NCBI GenBank assembly: GCA_002050125.1
Contig: MWTA01000074.1
Coordinates: 1-60,386, forward strand
From: Anaerolineae bacterium UTCFX2
Lineage (GTDB): Bacteria > Chloroflexota > Anaerolineae > Anaerolineales > UBA4823
DNA: 60,386 nt
Reading direction: 5' to 3'
Every line of letters begins with the position of its first letter. Within the stretch, counting starts at the first letter, position 1. The notes under the pieces were generated by a model. It saw nothing but the letters and a program-made list of their open reading frames with translations. It did not search any database and was not told the origin of the DNA. Shown here piece by piece: positions 16,654 through 24,483 of this stretch. The position numbers and the translations under genes were made by a program.

Positions 16654-17799
16654 ATGAAGGTAACCGTTCTGCAAGAAAATCTGGCTCGCGGTCTCGGCAT
16701 CGTCTCGCGCGCGGTCTCTCCGCGCAGCACACTGCCCGTCCTGGCGAACATTTTAATCGCCACAGATGAAGGGCGCCTGCGCCTCTCGGCGACCAACCTG
16801 GAATTGGGCATCACCTGCTGGATTGGCGCCAAGATCCACGAAGAAGGCTCCACCACCGTACCGGCTCGCACCTTCTCCGACCTGGTGAGCACCCTTTACG
16901 ACACCCAGGTAGAGATGGACCTCAACCTCCGCACCCAGACCCTCAACCTGCGCTGCGGCGCTTCGAACACCGATCTCAAGTGTATCGACGCTCAGGAGTT
17001 TCCGCCCATGCCGGTCGCGGACTTCAGTCAGGCGCTGGAGATCAACGTGGCGGACTTCAAAGAAATGGTCCAGCAGGTGGTGTTTGCCGCCTCGACCGAC
17101 GACGCACGCCCCATCCTGACCGGCGTGCTGGTCAACGTCCAGGACGATCAGATCACCCTCGCCGCTGCGGATGGTTTCCGGCTCTCGGTGCGCAAAGGAT
17201 CGCTCTCCACGCCCGCCGCTCACCCGCTTAAAGCGGTGATACCCGCCCGTGCCCTGGCTGAACTGGCGCGCATCGCCAGCGACGGCGAGCGCACTGTGCG
17301 CATGATTCTGCCCAAAGAGCGCGGCCAGGTCATCTTCCGCCTGGACGATGTTGAGCTGGTTTCCCAGCTTATCGAAGGCTCCTTCCCCGATTACGAGCAG
17401 ATTATCCCGCGCCGCTGCGAGACGCGCTCGGTCCTCTCGACCGCCTCCTTCCTCAAAGCCTGCAAGCAGGCTGAGATCTTTGCCCGCGAAGGTTCGCACA
17501 TTGCGCGCCTCAACATCAACCCGGGCGGCGAGCTCCAATCCGGTGTGGTCGAGATCTCCGGGCAGTCCGAAGAGACCGGCTTCAACCAGAACATGGTCGA
17601 TGCAGCTATCGAAGGTCCCCCGCTGCTGATCGCCTTCAACGTCCGCTTCCTGCGCGAGGTGCTGGACGTGATCCACACCCCCAATGTGGCGTTGGAGACA
17701 ACCGCCGACACCCTGCCGGGCACCATCCGACCCGTGGGCGGAAGCGATGGGCAGGCGGAGTTCCTCCACGTCATCATGCCCATGCACCTGGCAAGCTGA
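16654..17799 (+). CDS. dnaN: DNA polymerase III beta subunit (sliding clamp)
   Basis: This 381-residue protein matches DnaN along its length: MKVTVLQENLARGLGIVSRAVS, the domain motif LPVLANILIATDEGRLRLSA (each 20 residues or fewer as split here), a middle GVLVNVQDDQITLAAADGFR, and the C-terminal tail HVIMPMHLAS that matches the conserved clamp end. It forms the ring-shaped dimer that holds polymerase on DNA and recruits repair proteins. AGGAG is 13 bases from the ATG, rather far. There is no dnaA, recF or gyrB next to it, so this is not a typical origin region. Confidence 0.94.
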   Translation: MKVTVLQENLARGLGIVSRAVSPRSTLPVLANILIATDEGRLRLSATNLELGITCWIGAKIHEEGSTTVPARTFSDLVSTLYDTQVEMDLNLRTQTLNLRCGASNTDLKCIDAQEFPPMPVADFSQALEINVADFKEMVQQVVFAASTDDARPILTGVLVNVQDDQITLAAADGFRLSVRKGSLSTPAAHPLKAVIPARALAELARIASDGERTVRMILPKERGQVIFRLDDVELVSQLIEGSFPDYEQIIPRRCETRSVLSTASFLKACKQAEIFAREGSHIARLNINPGGELQSGVVEISGQSEETGFNQNMVDAAIEGPPLLIAFNVRFLREVLDVIHTPNVALETTADTLPGTIRPVGGSDGQAEFLHVIMPMHLAS

Positions 17800-17805
17800 A
17801 CCCCT

Positions 17806-17829
17806 GGCAGAGCCTGGCTCTGCCTTTTT
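17806..17829 (+). terminator. Intrinsic terminator after dnaN
   Basis: GGCAGAG (17806-17812) pairs with CTCTGCC (17818-17824), and five T follow at 17825-17829. It lies only 12 bases before the next gene, which must rely on read-through or its own promoter. Confidence 0.75.
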
Positions 17830-17841
17830 GCCGGTCATATT

Positions 17842-20172
17842 ATGACCCTGCCTCTGGCGCCTTCGGACCGCACTCTCCATATCTATCTGTCTCTGGCGCA
17901 GTATCCCGTGCTGAGCGCGCAGATCCGCTCGCGCATGCGCCGCGCCCTGTTTGCGCGCGGCGTGATCAGCCCGCAGGCTTTCGAAGCCGAGGCGCGCGAA
18001 AAAGCCATCCGCTCACAGGCGCTTGAAGGCTTGCACGACCCATTCTCGGAGGAACCGGCTGAAATCTGGGACCTGCGCCTGACCCGCGTGCGCGATCACC
18101 TCACAGACTTCTATTTCGCTTACAACCTGCCCTTCGATCTGTTTGAGCGCATCGTGCGCGATACCCTGGATGAGCGCGGCGCCGGCATCGGCGAGGCGGG
18201 GCTGTCCTTCAACCCGGAGCTTGCGCCGCAAAACATGCTTTTTGAGCAGGCGGCTCTGATCGAAAAAATGCCCCCCGCCGAGCGCGCCAAACACGAAGCC
18301 CGTTTGCGGGAGATCAAAGTCGTCCTGATCCGCACCATGATCAGCGACCAGCTTGCCTATGTCAAGATTGCCAAAGACTGGTTCACGCTTGCCGACCTGA
18401 ACGAAATCCGCGCGCGCAAGGTTGGTCAGGGCAAGATCGGCGGTAAAGCCGCCGGCATGCTGCTCGCCGCGCGCATCCTGACCGAGGTAGGCGACGACGA
18501 GATCCGAGCCAGCCTGCGCCTGCCCGATTCCTATTTTCTGGGCGCCGACCTGACCTACACCTTCATGGCGCTCAACGGGTTGATGACCTGGAACGACCAG
18601 AAATACAAGCTCGAGCAGGAGATCCGCGCCGATTATCCCCGCATCCAGGAAGAATTCCTCAGGGGCGAGTTCCCCGAAGACATCTTGGATAAGTTTCGCG
18701 GGCTGCTGGAAAAAGTGGGCAACGTCCCCTTGATCGTCCGCTCTTCCAGCCTGCTCGAAGACAACTTTGGCACATCCTTTGCGGGGAAATACGACAGCTT
18801 TTTCCTGCCCAACCAAGGCAGCCCGGATGAGAACCTGCGCCAGTTCGCGACCGCCATTATGCGCATTTATGCCAGCACGCTCAACCCCGATGCGCTGCTC
18901 TACCGCCGCGCGCGCGGTCTGCAGGACTACGATGAGCGCATGGCGGTGCTGGTCCAGGTGGTGCAGGGCGATCGTTTTGGACGCTATTTCCTGCCCCACG
19001 CCGCCGGGGTGGCTTTCAGCCGCAACCTCTACCGCTGGTCGCCCCAAATCCGGCGGGAGGACGGCTTCGTGCGCATGGTCTGGGGTCTTGGAACGCGCGC
19101 CGTTGACCGGGTCGGCAACGATTACCCGCGCCTGGTCGCGCTCAGCCACCCCCTGCTGCACCCCGAAACGTCCGTCAAGTCGATCCGCCGCTATTCGCAG
19201 CAGTATGTCGATCTGATCGACCTGCAGGAGAACGTCTTTACAACGCTGCCGGTGGAACAGGTGATCAACCCGCGGTATCCGGTTCTGCGCTATCTGTTTC
19301 AGCTTGACCAGGGCGATTACCTAGCGCCGCTGCGCACTATGCCGGGCGGGCACGATGGACACGATCTGGTGCTGACCTTTGATGAGCTGCTGCGCCGCAC
19401 GCCCTTCCCCAGGCGGCTGAACCGCATGCTGCAGATCCTGGAGCGGCATTACTCATCCCCAGTCGATACCGAGTTCACCTTGCGCCTGCTCGATCCCCAA
19501 AGCCTTCACCCCGAGGTGGAGATCGCTATCCTGCAATGCCGCCCGCAAAGCCACATCCAGGAAAGCGAGGCTCGCCTCCCCAAGGAACTAGACCCGCAGG
19601 ACATTGTGTTCTCCACCACCTCGATGGCGCCCCAGGGACGCGTGAGTGAGATCGACTACGTCCTGTTCGTCCCGCCCGAAGGCTATTTCGCCCTGCCGAC
19701 TTCCACTGCCCGGGCTGAACTGGGTCGGCTGATCAGCCAGCTCAATGCCCTGCTCAAGCACGAGACCTACATCTGCGTGGGACCCGGGCGCTGGGGCACC
19801 TCTACCCCAGACCTGGGCGTGCCAATCAGCTACGGCGACATCTATCACACCCGCGCGCTGGTCGAATTGACCGGCAACTTCTTGGGACCGGCTCCCGAAC
19901 CTTCTTTCGGCACCCACTTCTTTCAGGACTTGGTCGAATCGAACATCTATCCGCTCGCGATCCAGCTCGAAGACCCGGAAGCGCTGTTCGACCGGGCGTT
20001 CTTTTACGAGACGCCCAACCACCTGCGCGAATTCATCCCCGAAGCCGCCATGTTCGAAACCAGCCTGCGCCTGCTGCACGTCACCGATTTCCGCTTTGGC
20101 AGCCATCTCGAGCTGGTGATGGACGACCAGGCGGGACGGGCGGTTGCCTTTCTAGTTCCGGAGGATGTGTAA
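17842..20172 (+). CDS. PEP/pyruvate-binding domain protein (PPDK N-terminal domain) without phosphohistidine domain
   Basis: In this 776-residue protein, residues from about 195 to 560 form an ATP-grasp domain like pyruvate phosphate dikinase and PEP synthase: KIGGKAAGMLLAARIL and PLIVRSSSLLEDNFGTSFAG hold the ATP-binding Lys and Arg regions. The swivelling domain with the TSHAAIVAR histidine of true PPDK is absent. The C-terminal third has its own conserved block, YICVGPGRWGTSTPDLGVP. It is therefore probably a phosphotransferase or kinase of unknown substrate, not a PEP synthase. It overlaps the downstream kinase gene by one base, so they are translationally coupled. Confidence 0.78.
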   Translation: MTLPLAPSDRTLHIYLSLAQYPVLSAQIRSRMRRALFARGVISPQAFEAEAREKAIRSQALEGLHDPFSEEPAEIWDLRLTRVRDHLTDFYFAYNLPFDLFERIVRDTLDERGAGIGEAGLSFNPELAPQNMLFEQAALIEKMPPAERAKHEARLREIKVVLIRTMISDQLAYVKIAKDWFTLADLNEIRARKVGQGKIGGKAAGMLLAARILTEVGDDEIRASLRLPDSYFLGADLTYTFMALNGLMTWNDQKYKLEQEIRADYPRIQEEFLRGEFPEDILDKFRGLLEKVGNVPLIVRSSSLLEDNFGTSFAGKYDSFFLPNQGSPDENLRQFATAIMRIYASTLNPDALLYRRARGLQDYDERMAVLVQVVQGDRFGRYFLPHAAGVAFSRNLYRWSPQIRREDGFVRMVWGLGTRAVDRVGNDYPRLVALSHPLLHPETSVKSIRRYSQQYVDLIDLQENVFTTLPVEQVINPRYPVLRYLFQLDQGDYLAPLRTMPGGHDGHDLVLTFDELLRRTPFPRRLNRMLQILERHYSSPVDTEFTLRLLDPQSLHPEVEIAILQCRPQSHIQESEARLPKELDPQDIVFSTTSMAPQGRVSEIDYVLFVPPEGYFALPTSTARAELGRLISQLNALLKHETYICVGPGRWGTSTPDLGVPISYGDIYHTRALVELTGNFLGPAPEPSFGTHFFQDLVESNIYPLAIQLEDPEALFDRAFFYETPNHLREFIPEAAMFETSLRLLHVTDFRFGSHLELVMDDQAGRAVAFLVPEDV

Positions 20173-20825
20173 TGAAACGCTTTATTGCCGTAGCGGGCAA
20201 CATCGGCGTGGGCAAGTCCACGCTGGTCACGCTGCTCTCCGAGCGGCTGGGCTGGAAGCCGTTCTTCGAGCCGGTCGAGGAGAACCCCTACCTGGCTGAC
20301 TTCTATCGCGATATGCGCTCCTGGGCGTTTCACTCGCAGATCTATTTCCTCACCCGCCGGCTGCGCATCCATCGCGCCCTGATCCAGCACGCCAACTCTG
20401 CCATCCAGGACCGCAGCGTTTACGAGGACGCCGAGGTGTTCGCCTACAACTTACACCTTCAAGGACAAATTGGCGACCGCGATTACCAGTCCTACCGCGA
20501 CCTGTACGAGGTGCTGACCGAGTTCCTGCCCCCGCCCGATCTGGTGGTGTATCTGCGCGCTTCGGTGCCCACGCTGCTCGAACGTATCCGGACGCGCGGG
20601 CGCGATTACGAGCGCCGCATCTCGCCCGAATACCTGGAGCAGCTCAACCGCCTCTACGAGCGCTGGATCAACGCGTTCAAGCTCTGTCCGGTGCTGGCGG
20701 TGCCCGCCGATGACCTGGATTACGTCACCATCGCGGCGCACCTGGACCTGGTCGTGCGCAAGGTGGAGGAGAAGCTCATGGGTAAGGACGAAGTCGTCTT
20801 CGAAGCGGGCGAGTTGAGCCAATAA
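20172..20825 (+). CDS. Deoxynucleoside kinase (dGK/dAK type)
   Basis: The 217-residue protein has P-loop GNIGVGKSTL at residues 8-17, the acceptor-binding segment EPVEENPYLADFYRD, the catalytic-type DRSVYEDAEVFA, and the lid with RTRGRDYERRISPEYL. These identify the deoxyadenosine/deoxyguanosine kinase family, which salvages deoxynucleosides to monophosphates in the cytoplasm. Its start shares one base with the preceding stop (TAATG). Which deoxynucleoside is preferred cannot be read by eye. Confidence 0.87.
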   Translation: MKRFIAVAGNIGVGKSTLVTLLSERLGWKPFFEPVEENPYLADFYRDMRSWAFHSQIYFLTRRLRIHRALIQHANSAIQDRSVYEDAEVFAYNLHLQGQIGDRDYQSYRDLYEVLTEFLPPPDLVVYLRASVPTLLERIRTRGRDYERRISPEYLEQLNRLYERWINAFKLCPVLAVPADDLDYVTIAAHLDLVVRKVEEKLMGKDEVVFEAGELSQ

Positions 20826-20828
20826 TCA

Positions 20829-20862
20829 AAACCCGCAAGGTTTTCGAAAACCTTGCGGGTTT
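20829..20862. terminator. Perfect palindromic terminator shared by kinase gene and tRNA
   Basis: The 34-bp segment is a perfect palindrome with arms AAACCCGCAAGGTTTTC and its reverse complement, with A and T runs at both ends. It should stop transcription from the kinase gene (+) and from the tRNA-Arg gene (-), whose CCA end lies 7 bases away. Confidence 0.85.
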
Positions 20863-20868
20863 GCTCTC

Positions 20869-20945
20869 TGGCGCCCGCGGCGCGACTCGAACACGCGACC
20901 CTTTGCTCCGCAAGCAAATGCTCTAATCCACTGAGCTACGCGGGC
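20869..20945 (-). tRNA. tRNA-Arg, anticodon GCG, CCA encoded
   Basis: Reading the minus strand from 20945: acceptor arm GCCCGCG pairs with CGCGGGC; the D arm is GCTC/GAGC; the anticodon stem TTTGC/GCAAA encloses loop TTGCGGA, giving anticodon GCG (codon CGC); the variable loop is GGGTC; the T arm is GCGTG-TTCGAGT-CGCGC; the discriminator is G and CCA is encoded. All stems pair. Most bacteria read CGC with an inosine-modified ACG anticodon, so GCG is less usual. Confidence 0.93.
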
Positions 20946-21138
20946 GTTTCTGGCTTTGGGCGTCCCCCATTTTACCACTTTCCACGGTTTGCGCAAGCGC
21001 CGAATCGACCGATCAACCGCGGCAGAGATGAACCAAGACACTCAATTTTGACTGCAAGAATTCGGATTTTAGCAGACCGAACGCACATATGCATGAAATC
21101 CTGAGAAAAAAGGTCAATTCACCTTGCAATTTTATTAA

Positions 21139-21167
21139 TTGACTTCTCACTTTGATTGTGATAACAT
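21139..21167 (+). promoter_or_regulatory. Promoter of the RiPP cassette
   Basis: TTGACT (21139-21144), 17 bases, TAACAT (21162-21167), within an AT-rich stretch. The first gene starts at 21195, giving a leader of about 20 nt with no clear Shine-Dalgarno. Confidence 0.65.
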
Positions 21168-21194
21168 GGTCGAAATCTTCCGAACGAGCCGCAA

Positions 21195-21806
21195 ATGAAC
21201 ACCAAAATAGAATTCAACGAGCTTGTGCTTCAATTGCGGCTGGATGTGGTCATGGAAGGTTTTGACGATGGCGCGCTCATCCTGCGCCTCGCCGACCGGC
21301 ACTTGATCGAGGTCAACCCAGTCGGTCAACACATCCTGGAGTTGATCGACGGGAAGCGCAGCCTGGCGCAGGTAGCCGGCTTGCTGGCTGAGCGCTACGC
21401 CATCACGACAGCCGAAGCCCTGCAAGACGTCCTGACTTTTTGCACCGATCTGCGTGCGCAGGGGGTGCTCGAAGCGGCTGAACTTAAAAATGACGAGGAG
21501 ATAAAAAACATGGCGGAACACGCGCCGCTCAAACTACGCTACCTGCGCAACCCGGACGTCGTCTTGCGCGAGGAGGACGAGGACGGCGGCTTGCTTTTCA
21601 ACCCCGACACCAACCAGGTCAAGGTCGTCAACCCGACCGGGCTGTTTATCTGGCAGCGCTGCGACGGTCAGCACGATTTCGATCAGATCGCCGCGGCGAT
21701 GCTCGAAACCTACGAAGACGCGCCGGTCGATGAAGTGCGCCAGGACCTCCAGGAGTACCTGGACGGCATGCACCAGACCGGTTTTATCGGTTTGCTGGAG
21801 GAATGA
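21195..21806 (+). CDS. Fused double PqqD-like RiPP recognition protein
   Basis: This 203-residue protein is built of two PqqD-like domains in tandem. The first (about residues 1-95) has LADRHLIEVNPVGQHILELI and a final DVLTFCTDLRAQGVLE. The second (about 110-203) has LLFNPDTNQVKVVNPTGLFI and DVRQ-like DEVRQDLQEYLDGMHQTGFI. PqqD-type RiPP recognition elements are usually single domains of about 90 residues that bind the leader peptide and present it to a radical SAM enzyme. The gene opens the cassette, and two radical SAM genes follow. Two domains could serve the two enzymes, one each; that is inference. Confidence 0.82.
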   Translation: MNTKIEFNELVLQLRLDVVMEGFDDGALILRLADRHLIEVNPVGQHILELIDGKRSLAQVAGLLAERYAITTAEALQDVLTFCTDLRAQGVLEAAELKNDEEIKNMAEHAPLKLRYLRNPDVVLREEDEDGGLLFNPDTNQVKVVNPTGLFIWQRCDGQHDFDQIAAAMLETYEDAPVDEVRQDLQEYLDGMHQTGFIGLLEE

Positions 21807-21911
21807 TAAACCGTGCAGGCTGGTATTAAAAATGCAACTGCAAATCACGTGTCAATCACAAAACATTAGAAATCTCTCTGTGAACTCGGTGTCTTATCGT
21901 AAAACCTTATC

Positions 21912-21941
21912 ATTAAAGGTAGCTCAATTAAAGGTGGCTCA
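21912..21941 (+). repeat. Tandem 15-bp repeat carrying the ribosome site of the first radical SAM gene
   Basis: ATTAAAGGTAGCTCA (21912-21926) is followed directly by ATTAAAGGTGGCTCA (21927-21941), one mismatch apart. The second copy ends in the first base of the ATG at 21941 and supplies AAAGGTGG as Shine-Dalgarno; the first copy is a duplicated, idle ribosome site. Confidence 0.7.
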
Positions 21942-23116
21942 TGAACGATCAGCAAACGGAAAATCAACAAACTGAAATGAGAGTCATGTCCAGCCCGCGC
22001 CACGTGGACATCGCCGTCACCGGGCGCTGCAACCTTTCCTGCGCGTACTGCTTCTACTCCGACGAGATGACCGCCCGCGGCGACCTGCCGACCGAAACCT
22101 GGCTCAATTTCTTTGAGCAACTGGGCCGCCTGGGCGTGATGACCGTCACCCTGACCGGCGGCGAGGTCTTCTCGCGCCGCGACCTCTTCACCCTGATCGA
22201 CGGCGTGATCGCCAACCACATGCGCTACAGCCTGCTCAGCAATGGCACCCTGATCACCCCAAAGATCATGGAGCAGTTCGCCGCCGGCAAGCGCCGTCAG
22301 CGCCTGGACTCGATCCAGATTTCGATCGACGGCTCGACCGCGGAGGTGCACGACATGAGCCGCCCGAAGAGCTTCGAGCGCGCCCTGCGCGGGCTCAAGC
22401 TGCTCAAAGAGGCGGGCTTCCCGGTCACCGTGCGCGTCACCGTCAACCGCCACAACGTGGACGACCTGGAGAACACCATCCGCCTGCTGCTCGACGAAGT
22501 GGGTTTGGCGAGCATCGGCACCAACGAAGCCTTTCCTTGCGGCGCAACCGACCGCTCCGGCGAGATCACGCTGACCTCCGAACAACGCCGCCAAGCAATG
22601 CGCGTGTTGACCGAGTTGAACGAACGCTATCCGGGACGGATCAGCGCCAGCGCCGGTCCGCTCGCCTATGCGCGGGAGATGAAGAAGATTCAAGAAGCCA
22701 TGGCGCGCGGCGAGACCGGCTTCCCGGGGCGCGGCTGCCTGACTGCCTGCGGCGGTGTGTTCTCCCAAATGGGCGTGATGCACGACGGCACCATGGTGCC
22801 TTGTCACATGCTGAGCACGCTGTCCATCGGGAACATCCAGCAGATCGGGCTCGACCAAGCCTGGCAGTCGGGCGCCTGGATCCAGGCTGCCCGTCAGCGC
22901 TATACCATTCCGCTGAGCTCGCTGGAGAGCTGCCGCGACTGTGAGTACCTGGACTTTTGCACCGGCGGCTGCCCGGGCGGGGCGGTCTATTTATATAACG
23001 ACCTGAACACCCGTAACCCGCTCGACTGCTACCGCCTCCGCCAGGCGGAAGACCTGGCGGCTCGAACGAACCTTTTACAGGTATCCTTACCGGAAGATGG
23101 GAGAATTGTTTCATGA
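21941..23116 (+). CDS. Radical SAM/SPASM peptide maturase (first of two)
   Basis: The 391-residue protein has the radical SAM cluster motif CNLSCAYC (CxxxCxxC), followed by LTGGEVFSRRDLF and SIQISIDGST, both core radical SAM motifs. The C-terminal SPASM region (CGGVFSQMGVM, then CRDCEYLDFCTGGCPGG) should bind auxiliary iron-sulfur clusters. Such enzymes make carbon-sulfur, carbon-carbon or other crosslinks in ribosomal peptides. Layout and the CFYSDEM sequence resemble ScmE of the SynChlorMet cassettes as I remember the TIGRFAM models; that needs an HMM check. Its stop overlaps the next start by 4 bases (ATGA). Confidence 0.85.
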   Translation: MNDQQTENQQTEMRVMSSPRHVDIAVTGRCNLSCAYCFYSDEMTARGDLPTETWLNFFEQLGRLGVMTVTLTGGEVFSRRDLFTLIDGVIANHMRYSLLSNGTLITPKIMEQFAAGKRRQRLDSIQISIDGSTAEVHDMSRPKSFERALRGLKLLKEAGFPVTVRVTVNRHNVDDLENTIRLLLDEVGLASIGTNEAFPCGATDRSGEITLTSEQRRQAMRVLTELNERYPGRISASAGPLAYAREMKKIQEAMARGETGFPGRGCLTACGGVFSQMGVMHDGTMVPCHMLSTLSIGNIQQIGLDQAWQSGAWIQAARQRYTIPLSSLESCRDCEYLDFCTGGCPGGAVYLYNDLNTRNPLDCYRLRQAEDLAARTNLLQVSLPEDGRIVS

Positions 23117-24210
23117 CCGACCGCGTCCTAGACTTGCCCGAGGGCGTCCCGCCGCTCAACACTTACTACGCCTACCTGACCGCGGGCTGTAACCTGGCTT
23201 GCCGTCACTGCTGGATCAGCCCAGTCTATCAGCCCAACAGCGGCACCGGCGGGCATCTGGATTTCGAGTTGTTCAAGCTGGCGATCGAAGAAGGGCTGCC
23301 GCTGGGTTTGGGGAGCGTCAAGCTGACCGGCGGCGAGCCGCTGCTCCACCCCGATTTCATCCGCTTCGTGGATCTGATTCGCGATAACAAGCTTAACCTG
23401 ACGATCGAGACCAACGGCGTCCTGATGACCCCCGAGCTGGCGCGCTACTTGCGAGAAAACAGCACCCTGCGCCACATCTCGGTCAGCCTCGATGGGGCGA
23501 CCGCGGCTACCCACGATCCGTTTCGCGGCGTGAAAGGCAGCTTTGAGAAGGCTTGCCAAGGTATTCGCGCGCTGGCAGATGTGGGTTACCACCCGCAGGT
23601 GATCATGAGCCTGCACGCCGGTAATGTGCATGAGATCGAAGCGTTGGTTGTCTTAGCCGAATCGCTGGGCGCTGGTTCAGTCAAGTTTAATCTAATACAG
23701 CCCTCTGGCCGCGGCGAAGTGATGACAAATCGAGGGCAAGTGCTCGATATTCAGAAATTGATTGAGCTTGGCACATGGGTAGAAGGAACGATTCAAAAGC
23801 AGACCCCGGTACGCCTTCACTATAGTTGGCCAATGGCTTTCAATACCATAAATCGATTATTGGCAGACGGAAGGGATGCTTGCGGGATTTTTAATATTTT
23901 AGGCATTCTGTCCACAGGGCATTTAGCGATGTGTGGAATTGGTATGCAGGTTAGCGAACTTTGTTATGGAATGATTGGAAATGAGCCAATCAAGGATATA
24001 TGGGCGTTCCATCCGATGCTAAGAGAATTACGCCAGAACCTGACAACCAGTTTTGAGGGTGTGTGCAGCAATTGTATTTTCTCTTCTCTCTGCTTAGGTT
24101 CTTGTGTGGCTAGCAATTACCAGCTCACCGGTCAATTAAATACTTCATTCTGGTTTTGTCAGATGGCTTCTGATATGCAATTGTTCCCAACATCTCGGCT
24201 TCGTGCATAA
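23113..24210 (+). CDS. Radical SAM/SPASM peptide maturase (second of two), composition changes mid-gene
   Basis: The 365-residue protein has CNLACRHC at residues 26-33, VKLTGGEPLLHPDF and HISVSLDGATAATHD of the radical SAM barrel, and a SPASM-like end with C-x-x-C and C-x-x-x-C clusters (CSNCIFSSLCLGSC). CRHCWISP resembles ScmF of SynChlorMet cassettes by memory. It overlaps the previous gene by 4 bases. Near base 23690 (about residue 193) codon use changes sharply: a hand count gives 42 of 60 G+C at 23281-23340 but 24 of 60 at 23881-23940. The frame stays open and the motifs continue, so the gene is intact but probably a recombinant. Confidence 0.83.
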   Translation: MTDRVLDLPEGVPPLNTYYAYLTAGCNLACRHCWISPVYQPNSGTGGHLDFELFKLAIEEGLPLGLGSVKLTGGEPLLHPDFIRFVDLIRDNKLNLTIETNGVLMTPELARYLRENSTLRHISVSLDGATAATHDPFRGVKGSFEKACQGIRALADVGYHPQVIMSLHAGNVHEIEALVVLAESLGAGSVKFNLIQPSGRGEVMTNRGQVLDIQKLIELGTWVEGTIQKQTPVRLHYSWPMAFNTINRLLADGRDACGIFNILGILSTGHLAMCGIGMQVSELCYGMIGNEPIKDIWAFHPMLRELRQNLTTSFEGVCSNCIFSSLCLGSCVASNYQLTGQLNTSFWFCQMASDMQLFPTSRLRA

Positions 24211-24237
24211 AAAACCAATAAGACTAGGAGGCAGCAA

Positions 24238-24483
24238 ATGAAATATCAAAAACCAATTTCCCAGGAGATAAGTTCACATCCGGTTGCGGAGGGGGAGTGT
24301 AATAGTGGTACCATTCCCACCGAAAGATGTTTCACGGGTTATACAAATGTAGGGTCTTGCACTAGAGGCTTCACAGCAGGGCAGACATGCAATCAGGGTG
24401 ATGCGGCTAACCTTCCAACAGGTTGTAACCCAGGAACAGTAGTGACACACTGCGTTGCTGGATTTGTTGCAGGACTCGAATAA
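24238..24483 (+). CDS. Candidate RiPP precursor peptide with six CxxG units (81 aa)
   Basis: AGGAGG lies 6 bases before the ATG, the best ribosome site in the cassette. Residues 1-20 (MKYQKPISQEISSHPVAEGE) have no Cys and look like a leader. The core has six Cys at 21, 31, 41, 51, 63 and 72, each followed by x-x-Gly (CNSG, CFTG, CTRG, CNQG, CNPG, CVAG). The first four are exactly 10 residues apart, and the residue after the Gly is often aromatic or Thr. There are no other Cys. It sits directly after two radical SAM genes, so thioether-type crosslinks at the Cys are the obvious inference. No family is recognised with certainty. Confidence 0.8.
   Translation: MKYQKPISQEISSHPVAEGECNSGTIPTERCFTGYTNVGSCTRGFTAGQTCNQGDAANLPTGCNPGTVVTHCVAGFVAGLE

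Noticed and set aside
17842-20172. Annotation as pyruvate phosphate dikinase or PEP synthase
   Set aside because: The phosphohistidine swivelling domain and the TIM-barrel PEP site motifs are absent.
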